Of a stretch of DNA of 64,000 nucleotides, positions 54,214 through 61,772 are shown in pieces. The DNA lies in assembly GCA_937146805.1 (NCBI GenBank), contig CAKZRR010000028.1, positions 62,001-126,000 of the forward strand. Reading direction: 5' to 3'. The notes beneath the pieces are model-generated. The model worked only from the letters and a program-made list of their open reading frames with translations. It ran no database searches and was not told the DNA's origin. The DNA is from an uncultured Owenweeksia sp. (GTDB lineage: Bacteria > Bacteroidota > Bacteroidia > Flavobacteriales > Schleiferiaceae). Numbering within the stretch: the stretch's first letter is position 1; every line of letters starts with the position of its first letter. The translations under genes and the position numbers were made by a program.

Positions 54214-54257
54214 GCCAGTAAAATTAGCTAAAATACTGGCGTTACGGGTTATCTTTG
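54214..54257. promoter_or_regulatory. rsfS-birA divergent intergenic region with dyad and birA -7 element
   Basis: Positions 54214-54240 form an interrupted inverted repeat (GCCAGTA ... TACTGGC, 13 bp apart, A/T-rich centre containing TTAGCTAA). A perfect -7 element TATCTTTG lies at 54250-54257, 38 bp before the birA GTG; no good -33 is visible. The dyad could be an operator for either gene or a transcript-end hairpin. Confidence 0.45.
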
Positions 54258-54295
54258 CGGTAAATAAATACCGCTAAATCAAAATTAGTTTTAAT

Positions 54296-55030
54296 GTGAT
54301 AGGGCATCAAGTTGCAACTTTTTCATCGCTAGAATCAACCAATAGTCACCTCAAAAAAATGATTTCTGCTACGGCTATTGCCGAAGGTTTTGCGGTACGT
54401 GCCAAATATCAAACATTAGGCCGAGGACAAATTGGCAACACTTGGGTTTCCGAGATGGGCAAAAATTTACTTTTGAGTGTGTTTTTAAAGCCACAACGGC
54501 TACCTGTGCAACAGTACTTTTTTTTAAATATGTCAGTTTGTCTTGCGTTGGTGGATTGCTTGAATCACTTTGCCCAAGGGTTTATCCTAAAGTGGCCTAA
54601 TGATATTTTATTTGAAAAGAAAAAGGTAGCTGGAATTTTAATTGAGAATAGCATTGCGGGTGCCGCTATTCAACACAGTATTGTAGGTATTGGTTTAAAT
54701 GTAAATCAAAGGGTTTTTTCGGATAGCTTTAACCCTAAGGCAACATCTTTAGCAACCGTTTTAGGGAAAAGTATAGTGATAGAAGAAGTGCAAAAAAAAT
54801 TATTTGAACACCTTCAAATTCGGTATCAGCAACTACAGTTAGATGCAGGTTCTTTAAAATCAGATTATTACAATAATTTACACGGTTATCGCACGGAGGT
54901 GCCTGTATATTTAGATGGGCAGCCTCAAACTTTGCAAATAGAGGGCGTTGCCGATAACGGGCAACTACAAACCACCATAGGCGGGCTGCAAAGAACTTTT
55001 GATTTTAAGGAACTGCGATTCCTTTTTTAA
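54296..55030 (+). CDS. birA: Biotin--[acetyl-CoA carboxylase] ligase
   Basis: 244 residues, the catalytic form without the N-terminal HTH of E. coli BirA, so no repressor function. Seen: FSSLESTNSHLKKM, AKYQTLGRGQIGNTWVS (biotinyl-AMP loop GRGQ.G), LKWPNDILFEKKKVAGILIEN and GIGLNVNQ. A GTG start at 54296 precedes the conserved IGHQV strand; no ATG is available before it. It converges on the SRPBCC gene with a 4-bp overlap. Confidence 0.94.
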   Translation: MIGHQVATFSSLESTNSHLKKMISATAIAEGFAVRAKYQTLGRGQIGNTWVSEMGKNLLLSVFLKPQRLPVQQYFFLNMSVCLALVDCLNHFAQGFILKWPNDILFEKKKVAGILIENSIAGAAIQHSIVGIGLNVNQRVFSDSFNPKATSLATVLGKSIVIEEVQKKLFEHLQIRYQQLQLDAGSLKSDYYNNLHGYRTEVPVYLDGQPQTLQIEGVADNGQLQTTIGGLQRTFDFKELRFLF

Positions 55031-55425
55031 AGGGTTTCCATTTTATCGGCCAGCGTTTCAATAAAGCTTTTAAGAGGGCGCTCTACCATCATTTTTAGCA
55101 TTGGGTTAAAATTCCCTTCAAAAGAAAATTGCACTTCACAACTGTTTTCATCTACAGCTGTAATATGGCTGCTTAAGCTAAAGTCAAGTTTGCTGCTGGC
55201 TGCCTTAAATTTAATAAGGCTGTGCGGTGTTTTTTCTTCCAATACCAATCGTACCTCGGGCATACCTTTCATTCCAAAAAGAAAGGAGGTTTCATCGGCT
55301 TCAAATTTGGTGACATTCTCGGGCATGGCCTTGCCAAAATTGTTAAAGTCTTCCAGAATACTGTACATTTCGGTAGCGGGTTTTGCAACCTGTACTGTTT
55401 TAGATTTGATGTTGGTACCGCTCAT
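55027..55425 (-). CDS. SRPBCC-fold protein (polyketide cyclase/START-like)
   Basis: 132 residues. N-terminal strand SKTVQVAKPATEMYSILEDFNNFGKAMPENVTKF is characteristic of SRPBCC proteins; the C-terminal long helix MLKMMVERPLKSFIETLADKMETL closes the hydrophobic pocket. It should bind a hydrophobic ligand; which one is unknown. Downstream of pyrE by 19 bp on the same strand, so probably cotranscribed. Confidence 0.85.
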   Translation of the reverse strand: MSGTNIKSKTVQVAKPATEMYSILEDFNNFGKAMPENVTKFEADETSFLFGMKGMPEVRLVLEEKTPHSLIKFKAASSKLDFSLSSHITAVDENSCEVQFSFEGNFNPMLKMMVERPLKSFIETLADKMETL

Positions 55426-55444
55426 AATTTTGCTTTTTTAGGTT

Positions 55445-56089
55445 TTAAACTCCGCTCCAGGTAGATGGGCTTTTACGCCAGTTTTCCAGCGTATGCGTAA
55501 GAGATGGTTCAAGGCTACCTGTGCTGGTGGCTTGCTCAATTAAAAAATGATAGTTACTAAGGGTAAAAAGCTCACATTGTGCTTGCTCAAAATTGGCAGT
55601 GGCCACATCAAATCCATAGGTAAATACGGCTGCCATTCCCAATACTTCGGCCTTGGCTTGGCGCAAGGCATCTACAGCTTTAAGGCTGCTGCCACCGGTG
55701 CTAATCAAATCTTCAATAACCACCACTTTTTGGTTGGCCTGTAATTGCCCTTCAATTTGATTTTGCCGACCATGGCTTTTGGCTGTAGGGCGCACATAAA
55801 CAAAGGGTAGGTTAAGCTCTTGCGCTACCAATACACCCATAGCAATGGCGCCTGTGGCCACTCCAGCAATAACTTGTGCTTCGGGATATTTTTCGGCAAT
55901 AGCTTTGGCCAATTGCTGTTTCACAAAATCGCGTGCCGCAGGGTGGCTCAAAATAATGCGGTTGTCGCAATAAATGGGCGATTTCCATCCGCTGGCCCAT
56001 GTAAAAGGCTCAGAGGGTTGCAGTTTAATTGCCTTAATTTGCAGCAGTTTTTCGGCCGTATTTATAGCCGTTGTTTCATTAAAAATCAT
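55445..56089 (-). CDS. pyrE: Orotate phosphoribosyltransferase
   Basis: Transfers phosphoribosyl from PRPP to orotate in pyrimidine synthesis. 214 residues: PFTWASGWKSPIYCDNR near residues 27-43, IAGVATGAIAMGVLVAQELNLPFVYVRPTAKSHGRQNQIEG, and the PRPP loop VVVIEDLISTGGSSLKAVDAL near 122-142. Divergent from the Nudix gene with an 8-bp gap, so the promoters must overlap the neighbouring coding regions. Confidence 0.95.
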   Translation of the reverse strand: MIFNETTAINTAEKLLQIKAIKLQPSEPFTWASGWKSPIYCDNRIILSHPAARDFVKQQLAKAIAEKYPEAQVIAGVATGAIAMGVLVAQELNLPFVYVRPTAKSHGRQNQIEGQLQANQKVVVIEDLISTGGSSLKAVDALRQAKAEVLGMAAVFTYGFDVATANFEQAQCELFTLSNYHFLIEQATSTGSLEPSLTHTLENWRKSPSTWSGV

Positions 56090-56097
56090 GGGGTCAA

Positions 56098-56703
56098 ATG
56101 TATAAAGTTTTCATCAACGATTCGAGTATTACCTTAGTTAGTAAACATGAAATTTTGCCCACAAAAATGGGGCTTATTGGAAATGTAAAAGCGTTACTAA
56201 AGCAAGCTGAAAAGATGGAAATGAACGAACAAGCCGAAGCAGTTACTTGGCTTTGCGATGACTTAGAGGGTGACTGGGCTGGCTTTTGCGATCAATATAC
56301 TTTGGTAGAAGCTGCGGGTGGGGTAGTGCAAAACCAAGCTAACGAGCTATTGTTAATTTACAGGTTGGGTAAATGGGATTTGCCCAAAGGTAAAATTGAA
56401 GTAGGAGAGAACCGAGCCGAAGCCGCTTTACGCGAAGTAGAGGAAGAGTGCGGTTTGCTAGATATTAACCTGGGGGCTGTTTTGCCGACTACCTACCATA
56501 CTTATGTGTTGCGAGGGCAACGAATTTTAAAACCCACTTATTGGTATAAAATGACAACTACTTATAAAGGTAAGTTGGTACCTCAAACAGAAGAAGATAT
56601 TAGTGCTGTGCGTTGGGTGCCTATAGCCGAAGCCCAAAGTTTAATGAAAGAGAGTTATGCGAGTATAGCAGAGTTGATGCGTGTGTATTGGGCAGGTGAA
56701 TAA
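56098..56703 (+). CDS. Nudix hydrolase
   Basis: 201 residues. A complete Nudix box GKIEVGENRAEAALREVEEECGL lies at about residues 97-119, preceded by GGVVQNQANELLLIYRLGKWDLPKG. The N-terminal ~70 residues form an extra domain seen in Bacteroidota homologues. It hydrolyses a nucleoside diphosphate linked to another moiety; substrate unknown. It is the last recognisable housekeeping gene before the cassette region. Confidence 0.92.
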   Translation: MYKVFINDSSITLVSKHEILPTKMGLIGNVKALLKQAEKMEMNEQAEAVTWLCDDLEGDWAGFCDQYTLVEAAGGVVQNQANELLLIYRLGKWDLPKGKIEVGENRAEAALREVEEECGLLDINLGAVLPTTYHTYVLRGQRILKPTYWYKMTTTYKGKLVPQTEEDISAVRWVPIAEAQSLMKESYASIAELMRVYWAGE

Positions 56704-56768
56704 GGGCGGGTTTTAGCACAGTTCTTTGCCGCCATTAGCGCTTTCCGTTTTTTTTTCAAAACTCCGTC

Positions 56769-57092
56769 TTAATCCACAAAAGTTTCCCTTATAATATCTT
56801 TACATTTCTGTATTTCAGATCTCGTCAATTTGTCAAACGTTTTTAATATTCGAGATTTGTCAATTGTCCGAATTTGGTCGATTGCAATCATTCCTTTTTT
56901 TTGGAGATACTTTACTTTAATTCTGGTAGGATAACCTTTTAAGTTTGTTGTCATTGGAGCAACTACAATGGTTCTTAAAAACTTATTAATTTCGTTTGGC
57001 GAAACAATTACGCAAGGTCTTGTTTTTTTAATTTCACTACCAATAGTTGGGTCAAGATTTACAAGTACGATTGAATATTGTTCTAATTCCAT
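56769..57092 (-). CDS. MazF/PemK family endoribonuclease toxin
   Basis: 107 residues. MazF fold markers: YSIVLVNLDPTIGSEIKKTRPCVIVSPNEINKF (the EIxxxRPxxVxS motif), TIVVAPMTTNLKGYPTRIKV and GMIAIDQIRTIDKSRI with the conserved D-Q-xR-TxD. It should cleave mRNA when freed from its antitoxin. It overlaps the antitoxin gene by 10 bp and depends on its promoter. Position at the distal edge of the cassette array and an own promoter are typical of integron toxin-antitoxin cassettes, but I could not find a clear recombination site around it. Confidence 0.9.
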   Translation of the reverse strand: MELEQYSIVLVNLDPTIGSEIKKTRPCVIVSPNEINKFLRTIVVAPMTTNLKGYPTRIKVKYLQKKGMIAIDQIRTIDKSRILKTFDKLTRSEIQKCKDIIRETFVD

Positions 57093-57328
57093 TCCTCAAA
57101 ATTTTCGTCCTCGAAAACATCATTGAATAATAATCGATCATCGTTATTATCATGCATTTTTTCAAAAGCTTTTTCCCAGTTTTTTCTCGGGGTACTAATT
57201 GGTTTAATGATTATTTGACCTTTCTCCAAAATCATTTCGACCTTGTCCTTTATATTATATTTTTCTAAAATAGTCTTACTTAAACGTAGTCCTTTAGAAT
57301 TTCCTATTTTTATAATTGCCGTTTCCAT
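57083..57328 (-). CDS. MazE/AbrB-type antitoxin
   Basis: 81 residues: a swapped-hairpin AbrB/MazE DNA-binding domain at the N-terminus (METAIIKIGNSKGLRLSKTILEKYNIKDKVEMILEKGQIIIKPI), then an acidic C-terminal tail (DNNDDRLLFNDVFEDENFEEW) that would wrap the toxin. Directly upstream of and overlapping the toxin gene. The consensus promoter upstream is the expected autoregulated site. Confidence 0.9.
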   Translation of the reverse strand: METAIIKIGNSKGLRLSKTILEKYNIKDKVEMILEKGQIIIKPISTPRKNWEKAFEKMHDNNDDRLLFNDVFEDENFEEWN

Positions 57329-57347
57329 AATTCAAATTTCGTAATTA

Positions 57348-57378
57348 CAAAGTTATTACAAAATATTTAGCTCACAAA
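57348..57378 (-). promoter_or_regulatory. Promoter of the toxin-antitoxin module
   Basis: On the minus strand TTTG (57375-57378), a 19-bp spacer and TAACTTTG (57348-57355) form one of the best consensus Bacteroidota promoters in the window, 19 bp before the antitoxin ATG. Confidence 0.8.
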
Positions 57379-57454
57379 GTTTTTCCGTATTAATGCAAAC
57401 GATTAAATAAAAACTGGCATAGCTTGGGTTTGTTTGTTATTGGCAACAGTTTTA

Positions 57455-58645
57455 TTAATAAATCTCATTTTTGGAAATGTTCAAATCCGTCAACTTGATT
57501 AGAAGTTTACCGATTTCGGCAAAGGTTGAGTTATTTGGTGTCCATCGGTCAACTATTTGATATTGTCCTTCTTCTATGCCTTCAATAATCCAATTTGAAC
57601 CATCAAAACCAGTATCGCTAGATGTTGTTTCTAGGTTCCAGAAATCCGTATTGTCCAGGCATTGGGTAAATTTCATCCACTCAGATTCCATTAAAATTCT
57701 TTGGTTAAGATTAACAATACGGTTTGAAGAGTTTCCTTCACCTCCTTCAATTATTTTCCAAGTGAGCTCAATTAGAGTCTCATTTTTTCGAATTGATATA
57801 GTAACTGGATTATGGAATGTTCTTAGCCATATAAACCGAATAACAATATCATCATTGTTAGCGCAAAGTTTCTCTTCACCAAACGCAACTAATGCATTTG
57901 AATATGTAGTTAATTTCCTTTCTGTAGCCCGAGCTATCCTTTGTAAGTCATATGTGAAATTTGATTGCCAATTATTCGGGAGGTTGATAAAGTCATCTAA
58001 AGGAAATTCATAGGGATAGTCAATTTGATAACACCAATTTTGATTGTTACTTCTTAAGAATTGTTGATAATAAATACTGTCACCGACAAGAAATGAAATT
58101 TGGTAAATGGGAAGCCTTAAACTATTATAGTAGGTTGAATCATATTTAATGGCGTTAGTCATATTTTCTCTAGCCCTTTTTGCGATTTTAATGCTATAAC
58201 TGATAGAGTCATTTTTATAAAAGCGTTGTGAATGTCTGTAAAGTGTCTTTGCATATAGAAAATAGCCTATGGCATTTGTGGAATCGATAAGAAGAGCATT
58301 ATTTAAATCAGCATAGCTAATTGTGTCTTTTGATGAAAGAGCCCAATGATTAAATTCGGCACTTAACAGCCATGGCTCTGGCTGATTAGGATATTTTTCC
58401 TTAAGTCTTTTAAAGAACCGTTTTTTTCTTTTTAATTGATTATTTTGATCATATGAATCCGATAAGTAAAAACATGCCGAGCTATTAAATGGATCAATTT
58501 TGAATATCTTCTTAGCGAGCTCTTCAGCATTTCGGTAATCTCGGTATTCATATTTCTGAAATTCCTTAATCAGACTGTCTATGCGTTGTGCATTAGTTGA
58601 GTATGAAATGATCAAGAGAGCTATAACAAATATGTATCTATTCAT
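57455..58645 (-). CDS. Cassette gene: secreted hypothetical protein with TPR-like N-terminal half
   Basis: 396 residues. Signal peptide (YIFVIALLIISYSTNAQ), then a helical tetratricopeptide-like half (YRNAEELAKKIFKIDPFNSSACFYLSDSYDQ, QPEPWLLSAEFNHWAL, ALLIDSTNAIGYFLYAKTLYRHS) and a mixed C-terminal half with Trp- and Asp-rich segments. No catalytic family recognised. AT-rich like the rest of the array. Its start lies 6 bp beyond the attC-like hairpin at 58651-58704. The 126 bp between its stop and the antitoxin start hold the TA promoter and a weak A/T hairpin; no clear recombination core is visible there. Confidence 0.75.
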   Translation of the reverse strand: MNRYIFVIALLIISYSTNAQRIDSLIKEFQKYEYRDYRNAEELAKKIFKIDPFNSSACFYLSDSYDQNNQLKRKKRFFKRLKEKYPNQPEPWLLSAEFNHWALSSKDTISYADLNNALLIDSTNAIGYFLYAKTLYRHSQRFYKNDSISYSIKIAKRARENMTNAIKYDSTYYNSLRLPIYQISFLVGDSIYYQQFLRSNNQNWCYQIDYPYEFPLDDFINLPNNWQSNFTYDLQRIARATERKLTTYSNALVAFGEEKLCANNDDIVIRFIWLRTFHNPVTISIRKNETLIELTWKIIEGGEGNSSNRIVNLNQRILMESEWMKFTQCLDNTDFWNLETTSSDTGFDGSNWIIEGIEEGQYQIVDRWTPNNSTFAEIGKLLIKLTDLNISKNEIY

Positions 58646-58650
58646 AATTA

Positions 58651-58704
58651 TTGCGAGCGGTTAGTGTAAAATGCGTTTTAATGCATTTTTACACAGTGTT
58701 GTGT
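58651..58704 (-). repeat. Short attC-like recombination site
   Basis: Read on the minus strand: core ACACAAC (58698-58704), then GTGTAAAAATGC (58683-58694) pairing with GCATTTTACAC (58664-58674), i.e. an 11-bp stem with one unpaired extra A on the first arm. Such a single extrahelical base in an otherwise palindromic arm is a trademark of integron attC sites, where it marks the strand to be recombined. The second core near 58651 is not a recognisable GTTGT and has probably drifted. The stop codon of the upstream gene (58678-58680) lies in the hairpin loop. Confidence 0.6.
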
Positions 58705-59235
58705 ACTGGCCTTTTTCAATTTATACTTTTCTTGCTCCTTTTCAGAGAATAAAATCGTCAAGTGGTCAGCCCAATAACTCAGGGAAGAATCTTCTTTGAT
58801 TTCGAGAGCAGAAACCCAAATATTTTTGTCATTTTCAAATTTCAATTCCCAAGATTGAGGAAGATAATTTGTAGAAGATGATTGGCATTCATCCCAATAA
58901 ACATTTATCTCAACAAGGCTATTGTTAATTAACTCAGTCCAAGATTCGTTTTGCGATACCGCCATCGTTTTTATTCCTTCTCGATAATCTAATTTTTTCA
59001 GTTGTTCGATTCCAATGCCATAACAATAGAACTCATTATCCCATTTAATCTGAATCAACTCCTTATTATCTAATTCCAGTATAACATTCATATCTATCGA
59101 GTGACAGGAATCGGAAACCTTCCAATATTCCTCACCATTTTGATAATCTAATTCTTCATAATACACGTTCTGGATTTTTCGTCCAACAAGTGCTCTTTGA
59201 ATTAAATTGTAATATGCCTGTTCTTTTTTAGTCAT
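58678..59235 (-). CDS. Cassette gene: hypothetical soluble protein
   Basis: 185 residues, acidic, no signal or membrane segment. Predicted alpha at the N-terminus (KKEQAYYNLIQRALVGRKI), then mostly beta strands with many aromatics (NVYYEELDYQNGEEYWKV, IQIKWDNEFYCYGIGI, SWELKFENDKNIWVSALEI). Resembles the general style of immunity/SMI1-like or DUF cassette proteins but I cannot assign a family. Its 3' end reads into the attC-like hairpin so the last residues (STQHCVKMH) come from the site. It starts 12 bp from the core of the long repeat R1. Confidence 0.7.
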   Translation of the reverse strand: MTKKEQAYYNLIQRALVGRKIQNVYYEELDYQNGEEYWKVSDSCHSIDMNVILELDNKELIQIKWDNEFYCYGIGIEQLKKLDYREGIKTMAVSQNESWTELINNSLVEINVYWDECQSSSTNYLPQSWELKFENDKNIWVSALEIKEDSSLSYWADHLTILFSEKEQEKYKLKKASTQHCVKMH

Positions 59236-59246
59236 TTCTTGCTTGT

Positions 59247-59606
59247 AGACAACAAGTTAGTAAACGTAACTGAGTTGCGTTTATGTTTCCTTTATCCAGC
59301 TCCCAATATAGCACATGTGCATAATGTATTACATGGATAAAAGGAGGTTTTTAGTGTACGTAGTTTCTAAGTAAACAGCTTTCGCTTTTCATGCCAATTG
59401 ATGGGGTTTAGCAAAATGTATGAAAGCGGGAAAATCACATGGCTTAATACCACCCGTCTTTCATTGGCTCTTTGTAGGCCTATTTACCTCACCTAATTTT
59501 TGCTAGAAAAACTACTGACCCAAAAAACAAAAAGCCCGCTAAGGGCTTTTACTAAATCAGTTATTTTGAGTTGGGAGGGGTTGTGCAACAGCTACTTTTG
59601 TTGTGG
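59247..59606 (-). repeat. Long cassette-junction repeat R1 (~360 bp, attC-like cores)
   Basis: First of four copies. Outer cores on the plus strand are GACAAC(AAG) at 59247 and (TTTT)GTTGTGG at 59600-59606, like the short sites. Inside, in plus-strand order: a near-palindrome TAAACGTAACT-G-AGTTGCGTTTA, a stem CCTTTATCC / GGATAAAAGG, a GAAAGCGGG / CCCGTCTTTC hairpin, an intrinsic terminator, and TTGGGAGGGGTTGTGCAACAGC. Copies R1-R3 align end to end with scattered substitutions. The gap between the flanking genes holds nothing else. Confidence 0.85.
59522..59550 (-). terminator. Terminator inside long repeat R1
   Basis: On the minus strand AAAAGCCC-TTAGC-GGGCTTTT followed by TGTTTTTTG, 11 bp after the stop codon of the J-domain-like gene, whose last codons lie in the repeat. 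Confidence 0.8.
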
Positions 59607-60151
59607 GCAGTGATTTTTTCTATTTTGTCTTTCTTGAATTTTGTGATTCCGTGGTTATGCATGAGTATTCCAATTGTCATGACTGGAAGAGATATCAAAA
59701 GAACTTTCCAGTCGCCATTGCTCAAATAGTATCCTATTGTCACTATTCCGGCCAATATCAAAAAGATGCCAGTCGCTACCCATCCATAATTTACTTCCAT
59801 TAAGAGTCCCAAAAATTCAAGTCCAGCATCGTCCATTGGATATTTTTTCAATGGCCTGGTTATCATTTCAGGTTTGTTCTTTTGTTGCTCTAACAGTTTT
59901 TGGGCTTTCTTTTCTTTTCTCTCGACAACTGCCAAGTACTTTGGATTTATTGTCTTGTTACTCTTTTGCTGTTTGAAAGCAAGGTCATAAAATTTTCTGC
60001 TGGAGTCCTGAAGGACGAGATAGGATGTTAGAACTTGTTCTCGCGTTGGTCGGTCTAAATCTGTTTGTAAATATCTCTTTCTAAATTCTTTGAATATCTT
60101 GAGAGAACTCGCGTCTGTCGGTACTTTTAATATGTCGTAGTAGTCGTTCAT
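59561..60151 (-). CDS. Cassette gene: J-domain-like protein lacking HPD, with C-terminal membrane hairpin
   Basis: 196 residues from the ATG at 60151 (a TTG start at 60169 inside the repeat core would add six residues). Residues 1-60 look like a J domain: DYYDILKVPTDASSLKIFKEFRKRYL ... TREQVLTSYLVLQDSSRKFYDLAF, but the HPD motif needed to stimulate Hsp70 is missing (YLQTDLDRPT at that place). A charged coiled segment follows, then two hydrophobic helices (WVATGIFLILAGIVTIGYYL and VLLISLPVMTIGILM). The last 11 residues (SCCTTPPNSK and the residue before) and stop come from the long repeat. Function unknown; co-chaperone activity is unlikely. Confidence 0.72.
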   Translation of the reverse strand: MNDYYDILKVPTDASSLKIFKEFRKRYLQTDLDRPTREQVLTSYLVLQDSSRKFYDLAFKQQKSNKTINPKYLAVVERKEKKAQKLLEQQKNKPEMITRPLKKYPMDDAGLEFLGLLMEVNYGWVATGIFLILAGIVTIGYYLSNGDWKVLLISLPVMTIGILMHNHGITKFKKDKIEKITAHNKSSCCTTPPNSK

Positions 60152-60160
60152 TTTTATTGC

Positions 60161-60521
60161 CCACAACAAGTTAGTAAACCTAACTCAGTTACGTTTATAT
60201 ATCCTTTATCCTGCCTCCAATATAGCACATGTATATAATGTATTACATAGATAAAAGGATGGTTTTTAATGTACGCAGTTTCTAAGTAAACAGCTTGGTC
60301 TTTTCATACCAATTGATGGGGTTTAGCCAAATGTATGAAAGCGGGAAAGCCACATGGCTTAATACCATCCGTCTTTCATCGGCTCTTTGTAGGCCTATTT
60401 GCCACACCTAATTTTTGCTAGAAAAACTACTAACCCAAAAAACAAAAAGCCCGCTAAGGGCTTTTATTAAATCAATTATTTTGAGTGGGGAGGGGTTGTG
60501 CAACAGCTACTATTGTTGTAG
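60161..60521 (-). repeat. Long cassette-junction repeat R2 (~361 bp)
   Basis: Second copy. Plus-strand outer cores CCACAAC at 60161-60167 and GTTGTAG at 60515-60521. Contains the same ordered elements as R1; the palindrome is TAAACCTAACT-C-AGTTACGTTTA (one mismatch) and a minus-strand TACATTTG occurs at ~60331. It separates the J-like gene from the next cassette gene. No open reading frame with evidence of selection is found in it. Confidence 0.85.
60437..60465 (-). terminator. Terminator inside long repeat R2
   Basis: Minus strand AAAAGCCC-TTAGC-GGGCTTTT plus T-rich tail; about 70 bp after the stop of the 60533-61201 gene. Confidence 0.8.
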
Positions 60522-60532
60522 CCATGTGCTTT

Positions 60533-61201
60533 TTATTCTTTTATCCATTTGACTGTTGCAACAGCATCTTTCCATTGTTCTGCTATTGCTCCGTCAGTCT
60601 GATAGTTGAAATAGTTTTCAAAGTCATATAAAATGTCAACTACATCCTTGAAGTCATTCAATGCGAGAATTTCAAGTCTGCCCAAAATTTCTTCGGGATT
60701 GTCAAGGTTTCTCGTTCCTTTCAAGTTCCTTAATTCAATTAAGAAACTGTCTGCTTTTGATTCATCTATGTCCACCTGTTCAAATGCAGGTTTTTGCTCT
60801 AACACAACAAGTTCGTTTTCTTTGACAAAAATCTGTTGAAGTCCAATTTCAACTTGTTCCCATTTCCAATTTTCTCCAGCGGGCAGATATTTTAATTCCG
60901 TGATTGTAAGTTCAAGTTCGTCTTTCTTTACAATGCAGTTTTGAACGGCTCCATATTCTACAAGTTGTTCACCTGTTTTGCAATTGAATACGTTAAACTC
61001 TGAAATCAAAACTTCGTTTTCGCTTAATCTTTCCTGTTCGTATCCGCAAACAGAAAGGGTCGTTCCGTTACTAAATTTTATTGTCAAGCTCGGTTTGTCA
61101 GATTCTGAAGAGCCTATTCCGTTAAAACATCCACAGTCGGTCGATTGGGCAGTAACAGTAATTGAAATTATCGTCAATATGATTGTTAGCAGTTTCGTCA
61201 T
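60533..61201 (-). CDS. Cassette gene: secreted hypothetical protein
   Basis: 222 residues from the ATG at 61201. Signal peptide LLTIILTIISITVTAQ, then a cysteine pair STDCGCFNG, beta-rich residues 30-130 (SLTIKFSNGTTLSVCGYEQ, VLISEFNVFNCKTGEQLVEYG) and a helical C-terminal half. Periplasmic or exported. No family recognised. A longer frame to 61273 would translate the attC-like site and is rejected. The gene ends 12 bp before the outer core of R2. Confidence 0.72.
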   Translation of the reverse strand: MTKLLTIILTIISITVTAQSTDCGCFNGIGSSESDKPSLTIKFSNGTTLSVCGYEQERLSENEVLISEFNVFNCKTGEQLVEYGAVQNCIVKKDELELTITELKYLPAGENWKWEQVEIGLQQIFVKENELVVLEQKPAFEQVDIDESKADSFLIELRNLKGTRNLDNPEEILGRLEILALNDFKDVVDILYDFENYFNYQTDGAIAEQWKDAVATVKWIKE

Positions 61202-61212
61202 TTTTGCATTGG

Positions 61213-61281
61213 TTACAACGGTTCGGCTATGGTGTCGTTGGCGGCCCAAAGGGCGACAATGCACTATAGCCATTGTTGTGC
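61213..61281 (-). repeat. Short attC-like site (69 bp)
   Basis: The clearest site. Minus strand: GCACAAC (61275-61281, immediately after the TAA of the upstream gene), then GGCTATAGTG ... CACCATAGCC as complementary arms (one mismatch), an inner TGTCG/CGACA pair, a GCCC-TTT-GGGC tip, and finally GTTGTAA (61213-61219). Two inverted core sites around imperfect arms, ~70 bp long and directly after a stop codon, is the attC architecture of integron cassettes. Confidence 0.75.
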
Positions 61282-61758
61282 TTAGTTGTTTTGTTTTATC
61301 AGAAGTCCAAGACAGATAAATGGGACAATATGAAAAATTGCTGTCACGTATATCATTGATTTTGGAATTTGCTGTTTGTTGAATTTTTTAAAGTGTGTTT
61401 TATATTTATCCTTTCTCCATAGTATAGTCTCGTTAAAGATTATTGAGGTAAGACAAGCCACAACAAGAATAGCAATTAAGTTTAGTTCAAAATTTATTCT
61501 AAGAGGCGTCAACAATAGTATTATAGCCCAAGTTAAACTCCATAACATCCATCTATATGCCCAACGTGAATCTCCATTTTTATCTGGATTATTTCGTGGG
61601 ATTAAATGCCATTTTTCAACAAGCTTAACTCTTTTTTCAGGAATCGGTAAAAGTCTCATTAGCCATAGTAGAGGTTTGATTATAATATTGTTGGACAACC
61701 AGTTCATACCTCTTAGAGTGATATAGAATATATAGTTATAAAACAGTGAAATGGTCAT
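61282..61758 (-). CDS. Cassette gene: hypothetical membrane protein
   Basis: 158 residues, three or four hydrophobic segments: one near residues 1-38, AYRWMLWSLTWAIILLLTP near 66-84, LIAILVVACLTSIIF near 92-107 and SMIYVTAIFHIVPFICLGLLI at the end. A basic stretch (ILWRKDKYKTHFKKFNKQQ) should face the cytoplasm. No family recognised. The ATG at 61758 is 15 bp from the core of long repeat R3; the stop codon abuts the short attC-like site. Confidence 0.68.
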   Translation of the reverse strand: MTISLFYNYIFYITLRGMNWLSNNIIIKPLLWLMRLLPIPEKRVKLVEKWHLIPRNNPDKNGDSRWAYRWMLWSLTWAIILLLTPLRINFELNLIAILVVACLTSIIFNETILWRKDKYKTHFKKFNKQQIPKSMIYVTAIFHIVPFICLGLLIKQNN

Positions 61759-61772
61759 TTTTCATTTATTAA

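Noticed and set aside
57379-57454. A recombination site between the 57455 gene and the toxin-antitoxin module
   Set aside because: Only a weak A/T-rich hairpin around GGCATAGCTTGGG is visible and no GTTGT/ACAAC cores, so I do not call a site.
61204-61273. N-terminal extension of the 60533 cassette gene to 61273
   Set aside because: It would translate the attC-like site; the ATG at 61201 begins a proper signal peptide.
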